Assembly: GCA_022241605.1 (NCBI GenBank)
Contig: JAKOMQ010000012.1
Coordinates: 52,806 to 116,805 of the forward strand
Reading direction: 5' to 3'
DNA from: Aquimonas sp.
GTDB lineage: Bacteria > Pseudomonadota > Gammaproteobacteria > Xanthomonadales > Xanthomonadaceae
DNA: 64,000 nt
Shown: positions 1-7,850 of the stretch, in pieces
Numbering within the stretch: the stretch's first letter is position 1
Layout of the letters: the number at the start of each line of letters is the position of its first letter
Translations under genes and position numbers: made by a program
Notes under the pieces: generated by a model
The model's input: only the letters and a program-made list of their open reading frames with translations
The model's database searches: none
What the model was told of the DNA's origin: nothing

Positions 1-89
1 AGGCTGCAGAGGGTAGCCCAGCTGCATTGCCGCTGCGTGTTGGGAGGGCGCGTCGTCCATGCCGGCGAGCCCATTGCGCGCCTCAGGCG

Positions 90-216
90 TCAGTCCGCCG
101 CGCCCAGCACCAGACGGCGCGCCCAGGCTTCGACGAGGGCCGCTTCCTCGCCGTGGGGATGCGCGGCGAAGCCGAGGTGCAGGTTTTCGTGGGCGAGGTC
201 CAGCACAGGGACCTAG
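90..216 (-). pseudogene. 3' relic of a second yfaQ (DUF2300) gene
   Basis: Bases 1-216 closely match 8242-8440, the 3' end of the intact yfaQ gene plus its downstream flank. Read on minus, 90-216 encodes a C-terminus with the same HxHLGFAAHPHGE-like core and ...ARRLVLGAAD ending, where the intact copy ends ...ARRLVLGVAD; the stop is TCA at 90-92. Only about 40 codons remain. The homology stops near 216, just before an IS66 remnant. This is either a broken second copy of the macroglobulin operon or a partial duplication; the window edge hides which. Confidence 0.75.
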
Positions 217-242
217 CCCCATCGCTGTGACCAGCCTCCGCA

Positions 243-377
243 CAAGCCACAGCCAAAGCCAACGGCGTCTGCCCGCAGGCCTGGCCGATCGACGTGCTGA
301 GCCGCCTGACGGCCACCCGAAACCGCGACATCGACAGCCTGCTGCCCGTCGAGGGCTGGGCGCCGATCAGAGACTGA
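243..377 (+). pseudogene. IS66-family transposase C-terminal remnant
   Basis: In-frame reading from 243 to the TGA at 375-377 gives about 44 codons containing WPIDVLSRLTATRNRDIDSL followed by LPVEGW. This resembles the typical C-terminal end of IS66 TnpC proteins (a DVLxRLxxxxxxxIDxLLP pattern). There is no start codon and the catalytic DDE part is missing, so it is a dead remnant. It abuts the yfaQ relic and marks an old insertion. From 378 to 668 I see no gene, only the leader of the next one. Confidence 0.6.
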
Positions 378-668
378 GGCTCAGCACGGGGCGAGGGGCA
401 AGGGGACGTGTCGTCGCCGAACGCCTACCGACGAGCCAAGGTGCACGTGCTTCAACTGATCCGAGTGGCGCAGAGCCCTGTCTGAACAGCTGCGAGTGCC
501 TTCCGTGGCTGAACTCGTGCACGCCCAAGCACAGAGTATTTCAAGCAGAAACAATTCAGGGAGTATTGGGAACAAAGCCGAAATCTTGCAGGCCTAGCAT
601 TCTCTCTGCCCGTCATCGACAACGGCGTCGACTGGCGATGGCATCCACCAAAACCTTGGAGAACCGTC

Positions 669-1364
669 ATGCCCAGCTACCGTCTACAGCTCCTCATCGA
701 ACCGAAAGACCTCGAGGTCGTCCGCGCTTCTCAGCAGCGCATCACCCTTGCCAAGCCCGTCAGCAATGAGTCGCCGAACGTCGTCTGGCTGTCGATTGAT
801 CCCTTCCAGAGCACCGAGGTCCAGTGGGACGAGGAGTACGGTGTCTATGCCTCAACCACGGCGGTGCAGGAGGGCGCATCGATCACCAAGCTCTCGGAAA
901 CAGGAGTCCCCGCGCAAGACGGGTCGTACTACACCTTTACTCCAGGCGCGACGTTCACGGGCCCCTTTGCCGGCCAAGGAGTCGCCCGCGGCTCGTACGG
1001 GGCGCAGAACGACATGCCGTACAGCCAGTATCCAGTGCTCACGTTTGGCTTGACGCAGTCGGCACTGATCAATCAGAAGCCGGCCGAGCGCAAGCCGATC
1101 TCAGCAACTCCGGTGCTTGCGACTCAGTTCGCGAACATGACGCCGTTCTCCAACGTATTCATCTGGCTGCAGTCGCAGTTCGCCAGTGAGACGATCATCA
1201 CCAGGATCACCGGCCGCACCGCGAAAGCCAAGTTCGGCGGCGGCGTCAACGACATCGCGCTCAAGTACGACGCCTCGCTGGGCATGTTCGTGCCGTCTGC
1301 TGTTCAGGGCAAGGCGGTCAAGGAGACCGACGTCGTCGAACTGTCGATGCCGCTCATTGCCTGA
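669..1364 (+). CDS. Unknown cytoplasmic protein, paralogue of the 2030-2671 product
   Basis: Not a family I can name. It encodes 231 residues with no signal peptide or membrane segment and a beta-rich look. GGAG seven bases upstream of ATG 669 supports the start. Landmarks are SYRLQLLIEPKDL at the N-terminus, VQWDEEYGVYAS near residues 52-63 and ALKYDASLGMFVPS near the C-terminus. The same landmarks recur in the gene at 2030-2671 (AWNDDYSLFAGA; VLYSAALGQFVAS), so the two are diverged paralogues flanking a secreted-protein gene. Base composition is less GC-rich than the core genes. It is probably the first gene of a three-gene set whose function is unknown. Confidence 0.75.
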   Translation: MPSYRLQLLIEPKDLEVVRASQQRITLAKPVSNESPNVVWLSIDPFQSTEVQWDEEYGVYASTTAVQEGASITKLSETGVPAQDGSYYTFTPGATFTGPFAGQGVARGSYGAQNDMPYSQYPVLTFGLTQSALINQKPAERKPISATPVLATQFANMTPFSNVFIWLQSQFASETIITRITGRTAKAKFGGGVNDIALKYDASLGMFVPSAVQGKAVKETDVVELSMPLIA

Positions 1365-1373
1365 CCAGCCCAT

Positions 1374-1401
1374 GGCCGCCTGACACGCCGGTCAGGCGGC
1401 C
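1374..1401 (+). other. Perfect 10-bp hairpin between 669-1364 and 1436-1963
   Basis: GGCCGCCTGA (1374-1383) and TCAGGCGGCC (1392-1401) form a perfect stem with an 8-base loop, starting 10 bases after the upstream stop codon. A pyrimidine-rich CCCTCTTCC follows, but no clean U-run. It may be a weak terminator or an mRNA-stability hairpin that sets different levels for the two flanking genes. Confidence 0.6.
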
Positions 1402-1435
1402 CCCTCTTCCGGACACCTTCACTGGAGCATTCGCC

Positions 1436-1963
1436 ATGAAGACCCCGCATCAATCACTGTGCTGGCGCCACGCGTTCTGTGTGCTGCTGCTCACGAGCGT
1501 CGCCGCCGTATCGCCAGCGATTGCCCAGGTGTCAACCTGCGACGCACTCACGCTGTACGGCAACGCCTACAACGAAAAGCTCTGCAAGAGCCTCAGCCCG
1601 ACCACTCAGAACCACTGGGTCTGTGCCCTGACCGACGGCACGCGCGACATCCACACGACCTTCAACGCTCTCACACTGCTCCACCTGACGGTTCGGGACA
1701 ATCCCTCTCCGCCAGGGTGCACCGGTAACTCCACCCTCGGCGGCACTTGGCCAGGAAACCTGGTTATTGGAATGGGCCAGCCGGCGGTGGTGTGCGGCGT
1801 CAATGTGCAGAACTGGGTCGACCGGCTCAACGCTGTCAATCGGCTTCCTGCCAATGGTCAAACGTTCTGTCGCGCGGGCTTCCTGGCAGCACTCGCGAAT
1901 GGTGCCGATCCTGCTCTCATGCAGACGTACCTGAACACCTGCGCGGCGCAGGCCTGCCCCTAA
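1436..1963 (+). CDS. Exported cysteine-rich protein of unknown function
   Basis: Encodes 175 residues. An N-terminal signal peptide of about 30 residues (a basic start, then CVLLLTSVAAVSPAIAQ) suggests Sec export to the periplasm or outside. The mature part has eight cysteines, consistent with four disulfides, including the final NTCAAQACP. GGAG upstream supports ATG 1436. I do not recognise the family. It sits between two paralogous unknown genes, with 71 bp before and 66 bp after, each gap holding a hairpin. The position suggests co-expression with the paralogues, but the products differ in location because the paralogues lack signal peptides. Confidence 0.7.
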   Translation: MKTPHQSLCWRHAFCVLLLTSVAAVSPAIAQVSTCDALTLYGNAYNEKLCKSLSPTTQNHWVCALTDGTRDIHTTFNALTLLHLTVRDNPSPPGCTGNSTLGGTWPGNLVIGMGQPAVVCGVNVQNWVDRLNAVNRLPANGQTFCRAGFLAALANGADPALMQTYLNTCAAQACP

Positions 1964-1974
1964 GCCGATCGGGT

Positions 1975-2000
1975 TCCCGGCCCGGTAATGCGAGCCGGGA
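1975..2000 (+). other. 7-bp-stem hairpin between 1436-1963 and 2030-2671
   Basis: TCCCGGC (1975-1981) pairs with GCCGGGA (1994-2000) across a 12-base loop. It is the second intergenic hairpin in this three-gene set. No U-run follows, so it is more likely an RNA-processing or stabilising structure than a strong terminator. Confidence 0.45.
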
Positions 2001-2029
2001 GTCCCTTCGCGACCGGATGAGCTTGGATC

Positions 2030-2671
2030 ATGTCTTCGTACTCGATCAAAGTGCAGATTGCCGCCGACGACCTTGCGTCGCTACAGGCGGCAAACGAGCA
2101 GATCTTGCTCGTCAGACGGTTCCTCAATGCTGGCAGCCCTGTTGCGTGGGCAGTCGTCCCACTCGCACAGAATCACGTGATTGCTTGGAACGACGACTAT
2201 TCGCTGTTCGCTGGCGCCGGTGCCTCGCTCGGCAAGGTCGTCACCGTGAATAGCGCCACTGTCGCCACGATGAAGAGCCACTACACCTACACGGGGCTCG
2301 GATTTTCGTCCCCTGTGCCGGACGGCTTACTGCCGCCGGCAACCGTGCAGATACAGAACGTGGACAAGGCAAGCAACGCAATGGGCTTGGCCCAAACCTA
2401 TTCAGTTGACGGCGTGGGGGTTGCACAGCCCGTCCCAGTCAACGTTGAAAGTGTGCCTGCCAACCAGTACGCGCGGTTTACGGCCAGTCAAAGTCTGTGG
2501 ATCTATCTTGCCAGTGGGACCTCGACCGGCATGGTGGTGGTTGCACCGACGACGGCAGCGATGTCACCCAAAGCCTTTAGCGCCGCGCTGCTAGTCGACT
2601 TCGACACTGGCGCCGCGAGCCAAACGGTCCTCTACAGTGCCGCCCTCGGCCAGTTCGTCGCCAGCAGCTGA
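2030..2671 (+). CDS. Unknown cytoplasmic protein, paralogue of the 669-1364 product
   Basis: Encodes 213 residues with no signal peptide. It aligns end to end with the 669-1364 product: MSSYSIKVQI matches MPSYRLQLLI, VIAWNDDYSLFAGA matches EVQWDEEYGVYAST, a central SHYTYTG matches SYYTFTP, and both end in (Y/D)xxLGxFV(A/P)S. Identity is low, so the duplication is old. The ribosome site before ATG 2030 is weak. Its last 81 bases overlap, on the opposite strand, the 3' end of the response-regulator gene 2591-3421. Function unknown; a regulated accessory product is a reasonable guess. Confidence 0.7.
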   Translation: MSSYSIKVQIAADDLASLQAANEQILLVRRFLNAGSPVAWAVVPLAQNHVIAWNDDYSLFAGAGASLGKVVTVNSATVATMKSHYTYTGLGFSSPVPDGLLPPATVQIQNVDKASNAMGLAQTYSVDGVGVAQPVPVNVESVPANQYARFTASQSLWIYLASGTSTGMVVVAPTTAAMSPKAFSAALLVDFDTGAASQTVLYSAALGQFVASS

Positions 2672-3421
2672 GCCAGATAATGGAGATCCCGCCCGCACCC
2701 TGCTACGACGTTCGCCAGGTAGCACGGTCTCGACGTGCACCGCGCAATCAAGGCGATACCCGCCGCCGCGCTCGGTTGCGATCGCAGCGCGCAGGTCACC
2801 GAGCTTTCGCCTCAGGCGGGCTATCGTCACATCGACGCTACGCTCTCCGGCACTGTCGGCGTCGCGATGGGTCGCGGCCCAGAGTCGACTGCGCGTCAAC
2901 AGTGTTCGTGGCGAGCGAACCAGCGCGTGCAGTACCGCGCATTCGGTCGAGCTCAGCGCATGGCGCGTTCCGTCCGGGTGCTCAAAGCACCGCGCTGCGA
3001 CGCGAAAGCGACCGCCAAGAAGGACGTACTCGCTGCAGGCACCACTGCGGGCCAGCTCGGCACGCCGTTCGATGGAGCGCAGCCTGGCCAGAACCTCACG
3101 CGGTTGGTAGGGCGTCGTGAGGTAATCGTCGGCGCCCAGCTCAAGGGCGAGAATGCGATCGAGCGAATCATGGCTCGTATCGATCGCGATCACTGGGGCA
3201 GGAGTAAGCACCCGGACGCGGCGAAGTGCGTCAAGAGGAGAATCTGCCAGCAGCGCAAGCTGCACGACAATTGCATCCGCGCCTTGCCTCGAAACACGCC
3301 TCCAGAAGTCGACCGCGGTCTGCGCCTGACGAACCAGGAATCCACGCGAACCAAGATACGAGACCAGGCCTCGCTGCGCGGCGCCATCGGCTTCGAAGAC
3401 GATAAGTGTTCTTGACGGCAT
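2591..3421 (-). CDS. OmpR-type response regulator with a degenerate receiver
   Basis: Encodes 276 residues: receiver-like domain 1-115, OmpR winged helix about 130-225, then an unusual tail of about 50 residues. The family normally needs a phosphorylatable Asp and a conserved Lys. Here the Asp position is Gln54 (IVVQLAL) and the Lys position is Thr103 (LTTPY), although the N-terminal acidic pair is kept as Glu10/Asp12. Phosphorelay is therefore unlikely and no histidine kinase is adjacent. The DNA-binding part is intact (ERSVDVTIARLRRKLG, GGGYRLD). AAGGA upstream supports ATG at 3421 over an earlier in-frame start at 3484. The gene converges on 2030-2671 with an 81-bp overlap and may regulate that set, possibly by antisense interference as well. 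Confidence 0.8.
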   Translation of the reverse strand: MPSRTLIVFEADGAAQRGLVSYLGSRGFLVRQAQTAVDFWRRVSRQGADAIVVQLALLADSPLDALRRVRVLTPAPVIAIDTSHDSLDRILALELGADDYLTTPYQPREVLARLRSIERRAELARSGACSEYVLLGGRFRVAARCFEHPDGTRHALSSTECAVLHALVRSPRTLLTRSRLWAATHRDADSAGERSVDVTIARLRRKLGDLRAAIATERGGGYRLDCAVHVETVLPGERRSRVRAGSPLSGSAAGDELAEGGTVEDRLARGASVEVD

Positions 3422-3725
3422 CGCGATGTCCTTGCTTGGGGGCGGGAAGCTGCCCGTTCGGGAGGGGACAAACGCTAGCGCCATTGATGCGACCTGACTT
3501 TACGCGAACCTTACCGTTGCCTTACCAGCGCCTGCAGGCTGAAAACCATGGACGCGTCGCTGGCGTATGGCCTGCGCTGCTTGTCAATCTTCGCCTTCTG
3601 GCCGATACCGCAAGTCGGACTGCAACCATGAGCAAGAAGGTTCGGGGGCCTGGCTCGACGTCAAACGGTCAACGCCGATTGCCATGGCGGACTCAGTTCC
3701 GAATCGCAACACGCTGTTCCAGGGC
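3422..3725. other. Gene-free stretch upstream of the response regulator
   Basis: About 300 bases lie between the regulator start and an IS30 remnant. I see no convincing reading frame, RNA gene or repeat. It should contain the promoter of the minus-strand regulator, but no clear -35/-10 pair stands out. Confidence 0.4.
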
Positions 3726-4063
3726 TTAGGCGAAGACTTCGTGAGGGGTGCTCCAGCCAAGCGTCTTTCGTAGCCGGCTGCGGATCCTGCGCTCCGTCTG
3801 CGTGAGCCGCTCGTCGCCAGCGGTCGCGAGGTCGTTGCCCCTGGGCGGGTAGTCGCGGATCAGCCCCTCGATACCCGGCCAGTGCGAAGGATCAATCCGC
3901 GGACGTCGGCTTGCCGGCCGACAGCGGTGCCGCGCCCGCGCGTGGGCCGGATCTGGGGCATACTCACAGCGCCCCGGTTGCGCCTGATCTCGCGACAGAT
4001 CGTGTTGGCCGACAGATTCATCCGTTTGCCGATCTCGCCCAAGCTCGGGCCGGCGTCGCGCAA
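3726..4063 (-). pseudogene. IS30-family transposase remnant
   Basis: Two pieces of an IS30 transposase lie in different frames. About 3950-4063 encodes the N-terminal HTH (GPSLGEIGKRMNLSANTICR, then REIRRN). 3726-3860 encodes the C-terminal end (LIRDYPPRGNDL, then RKTLGWSTPHEVF, stop TTA at 3726). The DDE catalytic core between them is missing and the frames do not join, so this is a decayed element with an internal deletion. It separates the response regulator from the STAND regulator and shows that the region has hosted mobile DNA. Confidence 0.75.
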
Positions 4064-4209
4064 GGGTGCGCGTCTGAGATCGATACGCTTCGTGCCGGTG
4101 TCCGGCGGACATGGGCAACGCCACCTGCAGGCAGAGGAGCCCAGGCCACGTCATCTTGCCCGACACGCTTCGTAGCGATGTTGCGTTCCAGAGATGACCC
4201 CGCCAACAC

Positions 4210-7200
4210 ATGAGTACCTCAATGCATGTCGAAGATGGCCTTCCAGCGTTCTATCGGGTTGGTGATTGGGAGGTTCAACCAATGGATGGCGTCATCCGCT
4301 GTGATGGGAAGAGCTACACGCTTGAGCCGCGCGTGATGCAGCTGCTTGTCTACCTCTGTGATCGTGCGGGCCAGGTGATTAGCGCTGAACAACTGCTCGG
4401 CGACGTGTGGAAAGGAACCTTCTACGGTGACAATCCCGTTCACAAGTGCGTCGCGCTGGTGCGTCGTGCCCTTGGCGACGACGCTTCAGCCCCCCGCTAC
4501 ATCGAGACCTTGCGCAAGCGTGGCTACCGTCTGATCGCCCCAGTCGAGCGGGGAACTGAAGGGCGCCGCAGGCGGATCGACGATCCGATGGCGCAGTGGG
4601 CTAGACGCTGTCCGTATGTCGGCTTGGCCGCTTTCTCGAGCGATCAGTCGGCACTGTTTTGTGGTCGCAGGCAAGCCACCGAGGGATTGTTGGACGCAAT
4701 GCACCGGCAGCGTCGCGCCGGTCGTCAGTTTGTTCTGGTGCTTGGTCCGAGCGGGATCGGGAAGACCTCCCTCTTGCGAGCCGGTGTCGTACCGCGCCTG
4801 ATTGACTCAAAGGTATCGCCGGAACTGCGCGTTGCTCGTGTCCTCTGGGTGAACCTCCGTGACGTGCGATCGGGGCGCACGCTGACCGATCTCGTTGAGG
4901 CCAATTCTGAGTTCGCGCCCGTCGGTGATGCCGCAAGCGATGTCGCGGTGCTTGAGCGGCTCATCGTTATTGATAACCTCGAACTGTTGGTCCATGACGT
5001 GAGATGGCGAGATCAGCGCCTCGCGTTTGATACGGATCTTCGCCGACTCTGTGGCTCGCCCGGCATATTCGTCATGGCCATTGCGCGCAGTGATGCCTAT
5101 TCGGGGCTCGTTGAGGCCTTGCCCAGCCTGCTCAATCTGAAGTCTGGCGATGGTCAATTCGATGTTCCAGCGATCACTCGCGGCGAGATCGCCGAGATGA
5201 TACGCAGGCCGGCAAGGCTTGCCGGCCTTGAGTTCGAACTCGACTCAGAAACGCGGCTGCGACTCGATGATGCGTTGTGCAACGCTGCCGCAGAGCGGCC
5301 TGGCAGCCTGCCGCTACTCCAGGTCACGCTGCAAATGCTGTTCGAGCGGCGCGACGGGGCGCGCCTTCAGTTTTCCGCTTACGACGATATTGGCGGGCTG
5401 GACGGGGCAATTGCCCGGCAAGCCGAAGCGGTCTTCTCCAGGCTGGCTGCCGACGCCCAGGCTAGTCTTGCAAGCGTTCTTGGCAAACTCGTGCATGTCG
5501 ATGCCGAGGGCAATTTGCTGGGTGGTCGAGTTGTCCTGCGGGATACGATCGAATCTACGGCGGAATCCGCGCTGGTGGATGCATTGATCGAGGCGCGTTT
5601 GCTGGTCAGTGATCATCGATCAGGGGCACCTGTTTTTGCGCTGGCGCATGATGCTGTCATTCGGGAGTGGCCGCGTGCGCAGGCGTGGCTACGAGAAAAC
5701 AAGCGTCTTCTGAGCGCTCGTGCGCGACTTGCCGCCGCCGCCAGGCACTGGCACGACGGTGGGCGGCGTCCGGATCTCCTGTTGCCCGCTGGGGCGCAGC
5801 TCAACGAGGCAAGCGAGGTCGGATTGCGCATGGCCGACTCACTTGATCCCATCGAACAGCGCTACCTCAAGTGCTCGGGCCAGAGGGAGCGTCGCCTTCG
5901 CGCAGCCATCGCAAGTGGTGTTCTTGCTCTCATGCTGTGTGCGATTTCAGCGAGCGTTCTTTCGATTCTGGCCCAACGTGCAAATGAGATTGCAGAGCAG
6001 CGTCGTATCGAGGGGGAGCAGGTCGTGGACTTCCTGCTAGACGATCTCGCCAATCGCCTCCGCGACGTTGGCCGCCTCGACCTTCTCAACTCGGTGTCTG
6101 TCGAAGCCACGCGCTACCTTGACCGGGCGCGCGTTCCGGCGACCGCTGACCACGCTTTGCGACGCGTACGCGCGCTGCGCATCCTCACCGAAGTTAATGC
6201 CGGACGCGGTGAGCTGAGCGCCGCGTCCGATGCGATGGTCACGGCGCGCGAGTTGCTCGACGCGCTTGAGCCGGAGGTTGCGCGCTCCATGGCGTACCAG
6301 TTCGAGCTTGGGTCAGTGCTCTACTGGCAAGGCTACATCGCCCTGCAGCGCAACGATCCGGAGGCGGCGCGGGAAGCCTGGGAGGGTTATCGAGAAGCGG
6401 CCGAAAGAATGCTCGAAGCCGCGCCCGACGATACGACCTCGCGCCTGGAGATGTCCTATGCGCTGAACAATCTCGGGAACCTTGCATTGCGCGATCAGCG
6501 TGATCGCGAGGCCGAAGACTTCTTCATCCGATCCATCGAGATCAAGCGGGAGCTCTACGCTCAGCATCCTGACCGCCTCGATATCGGCGCTGACCTCGCC
6601 GACAGCATGTCGTGGTGGGGTAGTGCGCTTGAGCAGCGTGGAAGGCTCGACGACGCACTGCGACAGTTCACAGCCCAGCTCAGTCTGTTGCGGGCGGTGT
6701 CAAAACAGCGGCCCGAGGATCGTTTGTGGGATTACCGCCTGACCACCGCCCTCACGCAAAGCGCCACCGTACAGTTCGCGCTTGGGCAGGTGCCGGCGGC
6801 ACGCGAGGCGCTTACCGAGTCGGTCGATCGCTTGCGAACACTCGTACGAGCAGACCCGAGCAACCAATCATGGCGACGGGATCTGGTGGTCGCGGCCACC
6901 AGGCTTGGTTGGCTGGAAGCGACCGTTGGTCGACGCGATGCCGCATCAGCGGCGTTTGGCGTCGCCGATGCTGCCCTGCAAGACCTGCTGATGGCGCGTG
7001 AACGACCAGCGACGTGGCAGACGCTCGAATTGCGCCTGCGGCTGAAACGAGTTTTGTCGGAAACCATCGATCCTGAGCAGATCACAGGTGTCGAGCAAGC
7101 CGCGAGCCTCGTGTCATTTGCCGAGGCGCTTGGTCGGCGCTTTCCTCGCGATCAGGAGGTCCAGCTGGATCGGGCGCTGGCCCTGAACGTGTTGGCTCAC

Positions 7201-7440
7201 GTGACCGGCGAGCGTTCACACTTTGAGCAGGCGCTCGGCGTTCTGCAGCCCTGGCTCTACGTCGACTCAACTGGCTTGGCATCGGCGCGCGACGTGGACA
7301 CGCTCGCACTGCTGGCGCTTACGCTGAAAGGGCTCGGTCGTGAAGGCGACGCGGCGCACGTCCGTCAGCAGCTTGATGCGACCGGCCACCAAAGCCCGGC
7401 CCTGATCTGGCTTGAGTCGACCTTGCATGTGGGGTCATGA
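4210..7440 (+). CDS. Winged-helix / STAND-NTPase / TPR regulator, probably membrane-anchored
   Basis: Encodes 1076 residues. An OmpR/CadC-type winged helix spans 15-113 (SYTLEPRVMQLLVYL, LRKRGYRLIAPV). A STAND ATPase of the nSTAND1 kind spans about 134-560, opening CPYVGLAAFSSDQSALFCGR with Walker A GPSGIGKTS at 179-187. One hydrophobic segment lies at 562-588 (LRAAIASGVLALMLCAIS), followed by a mostly helical TPR-like region 620-1060 (ALNNLGNLALRDQRDREAED and similar). CadC-like topology would put the DNA-binding and ATPase parts in the cytoplasm and the repeats in the periplasm. This suggests a one-component switch driven by a ligand or protein signal. No clear Shine-Dalgarno precedes ATG 4210; ATG 4222 is an alternative. 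It is less GC-rich than core genes, and the next gene begins 47 bases after its stop. Confidence 0.8.
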   Translation: MSTSMHVEDGLPAFYRVGDWEVQPMDGVIRCDGKSYTLEPRVMQLLVYLCDRAGQVISAEQLLGDVWKGTFYGDNPVHKCVALVRRALGDDASAPRYIETLRKRGYRLIAPVERGTEGRRRRIDDPMAQWARRCPYVGLAAFSSDQSALFCGRRQATEGLLDAMHRQRRAGRQFVLVLGPSGIGKTSLLRAGVVPRLIDSKVSPELRVARVLWVNLRDVRSGRTLTDLVEANSEFAPVGDAASDVAVLERLIVIDNLELLVHDVRWRDQRLAFDTDLRRLCGSPGIFVMAIARSDAYSGLVEALPSLLNLKSGDGQFDVPAITRGEIAEMIRRPARLAGLEFELDSETRLRLDDALCNAAAERPGSLPLLQVTLQMLFERRDGARLQFSAYDDIGGLDGAIARQAEAVFSRLAADAQASLASVLGKLVHVDAEGNLLGGRVVLRDTIESTAESALVDALIEARLLVSDHRSGAPVFALAHDAVIREWPRAQAWLRENKRLLSARARLAAAARHWHDGGRRPDLLLPAGAQLNEASEVGLRMADSLDPIEQRYLKCSGQRERRLRAAIASGVLALMLCAISASVLSILAQRANEIAEQRRIEGEQVVDFLLDDLANRLRDVGRLDLLNSVSVEATRYLDRARVPATADHALRRVRALRILTEVNAGRGELSAASDAMVTARELLDALEPEVARSMAYQFELGSVLYWQGYIALQRNDPEAAREAWEGYREAAERMLEAAPDDTTSRLEMSYALNNLGNLALRDQRDREAEDFFIRSIEIKRELYAQHPDRLDIGADLADSMSWWGSALEQRGRLDDALRQFTAQLSLLRAVSKQRPEDRLWDYRLTTALTQSATVQFALGQVPAAREALTESVDRLRTLVRADPSNQSWRRDLVVAATRLGWLEATVGRRDAASAAFGVADAALQDLLMARERPATWQTLELRLRLKRVLSETIDPEQITGVEQAASLVSFAEALGRRFPRDQEVQLDRALALNVLAHVTGERSHFEQALGVLQPWLYVDSTGLASARDVDTLALLALTLKGLGREGDAAHVRQQLDATGHQSPALIWLESTLHVGS

Positions 7441-7487
7441 TGACCGGGGGCTACAATCCGTTCTCAACTACCCTGAAAGGACTTCGT

Positions 7488-7850
7488 ATGGAAACCCAGA
7501 AAATTGTCGTCTCACTTAGCGTGGCTCGCGTGGGTCACGGCGGAAACACCGGAAAAGGTCAGTATTTCTACAGCTTCGAACCCGAAAATATCCTCGTCGC
7601 AGACCCCGACACCGTCGTCGCCTTTGAGTTGAGTGACGATACCCCCGACGAGATCGAGATTTGGAAGATCGTTACCAGCAGTCCCGCACAGTTTCGGAAC
7701 GTGAAGTTCGGTAAGGGCCATAGGTCGGCAAGCCTCATCAACGCGAACACCGTTGAGCAGCTAATCTCGGTGTCCGTGCTCGTCACCGACAAGAAAGCCG
7801 ACGGCCGTGTCGTCAACTGCGACCCGCAAATGATCAACGTGCCGCGATAG
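7488..7850 (+). CDS. Small unknown protein coupled to the STAND regulator
   Basis: Encodes 120 residues without signal peptide or membrane segment. AAAGGA six bases upstream makes ATG 7488 the better start; an in-frame ATG at 7437 overlaps the regulator stop codon. Visible features are a beta-rich pattern, VVAFELSDDTPDEIEIW in the middle and a C-terminal VVNCDPQMINVP. The ending loosely resembles so-called DP-EP family proteins, but I cannot confirm that. Close coupling to the regulator suggests a partner, effector or ligand-binding accessory. Confidence 0.65.
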   Translation: METQKIVVSLSVARVGHGGNTGKGQYFYSFEPENILVADPDTVVAFELSDDTPDEIEIWKIVTSSPAQFRNVKFGKGHRSASLINANTVEQLISVSVLVTDKKADGRVVNCDPQMINVPR

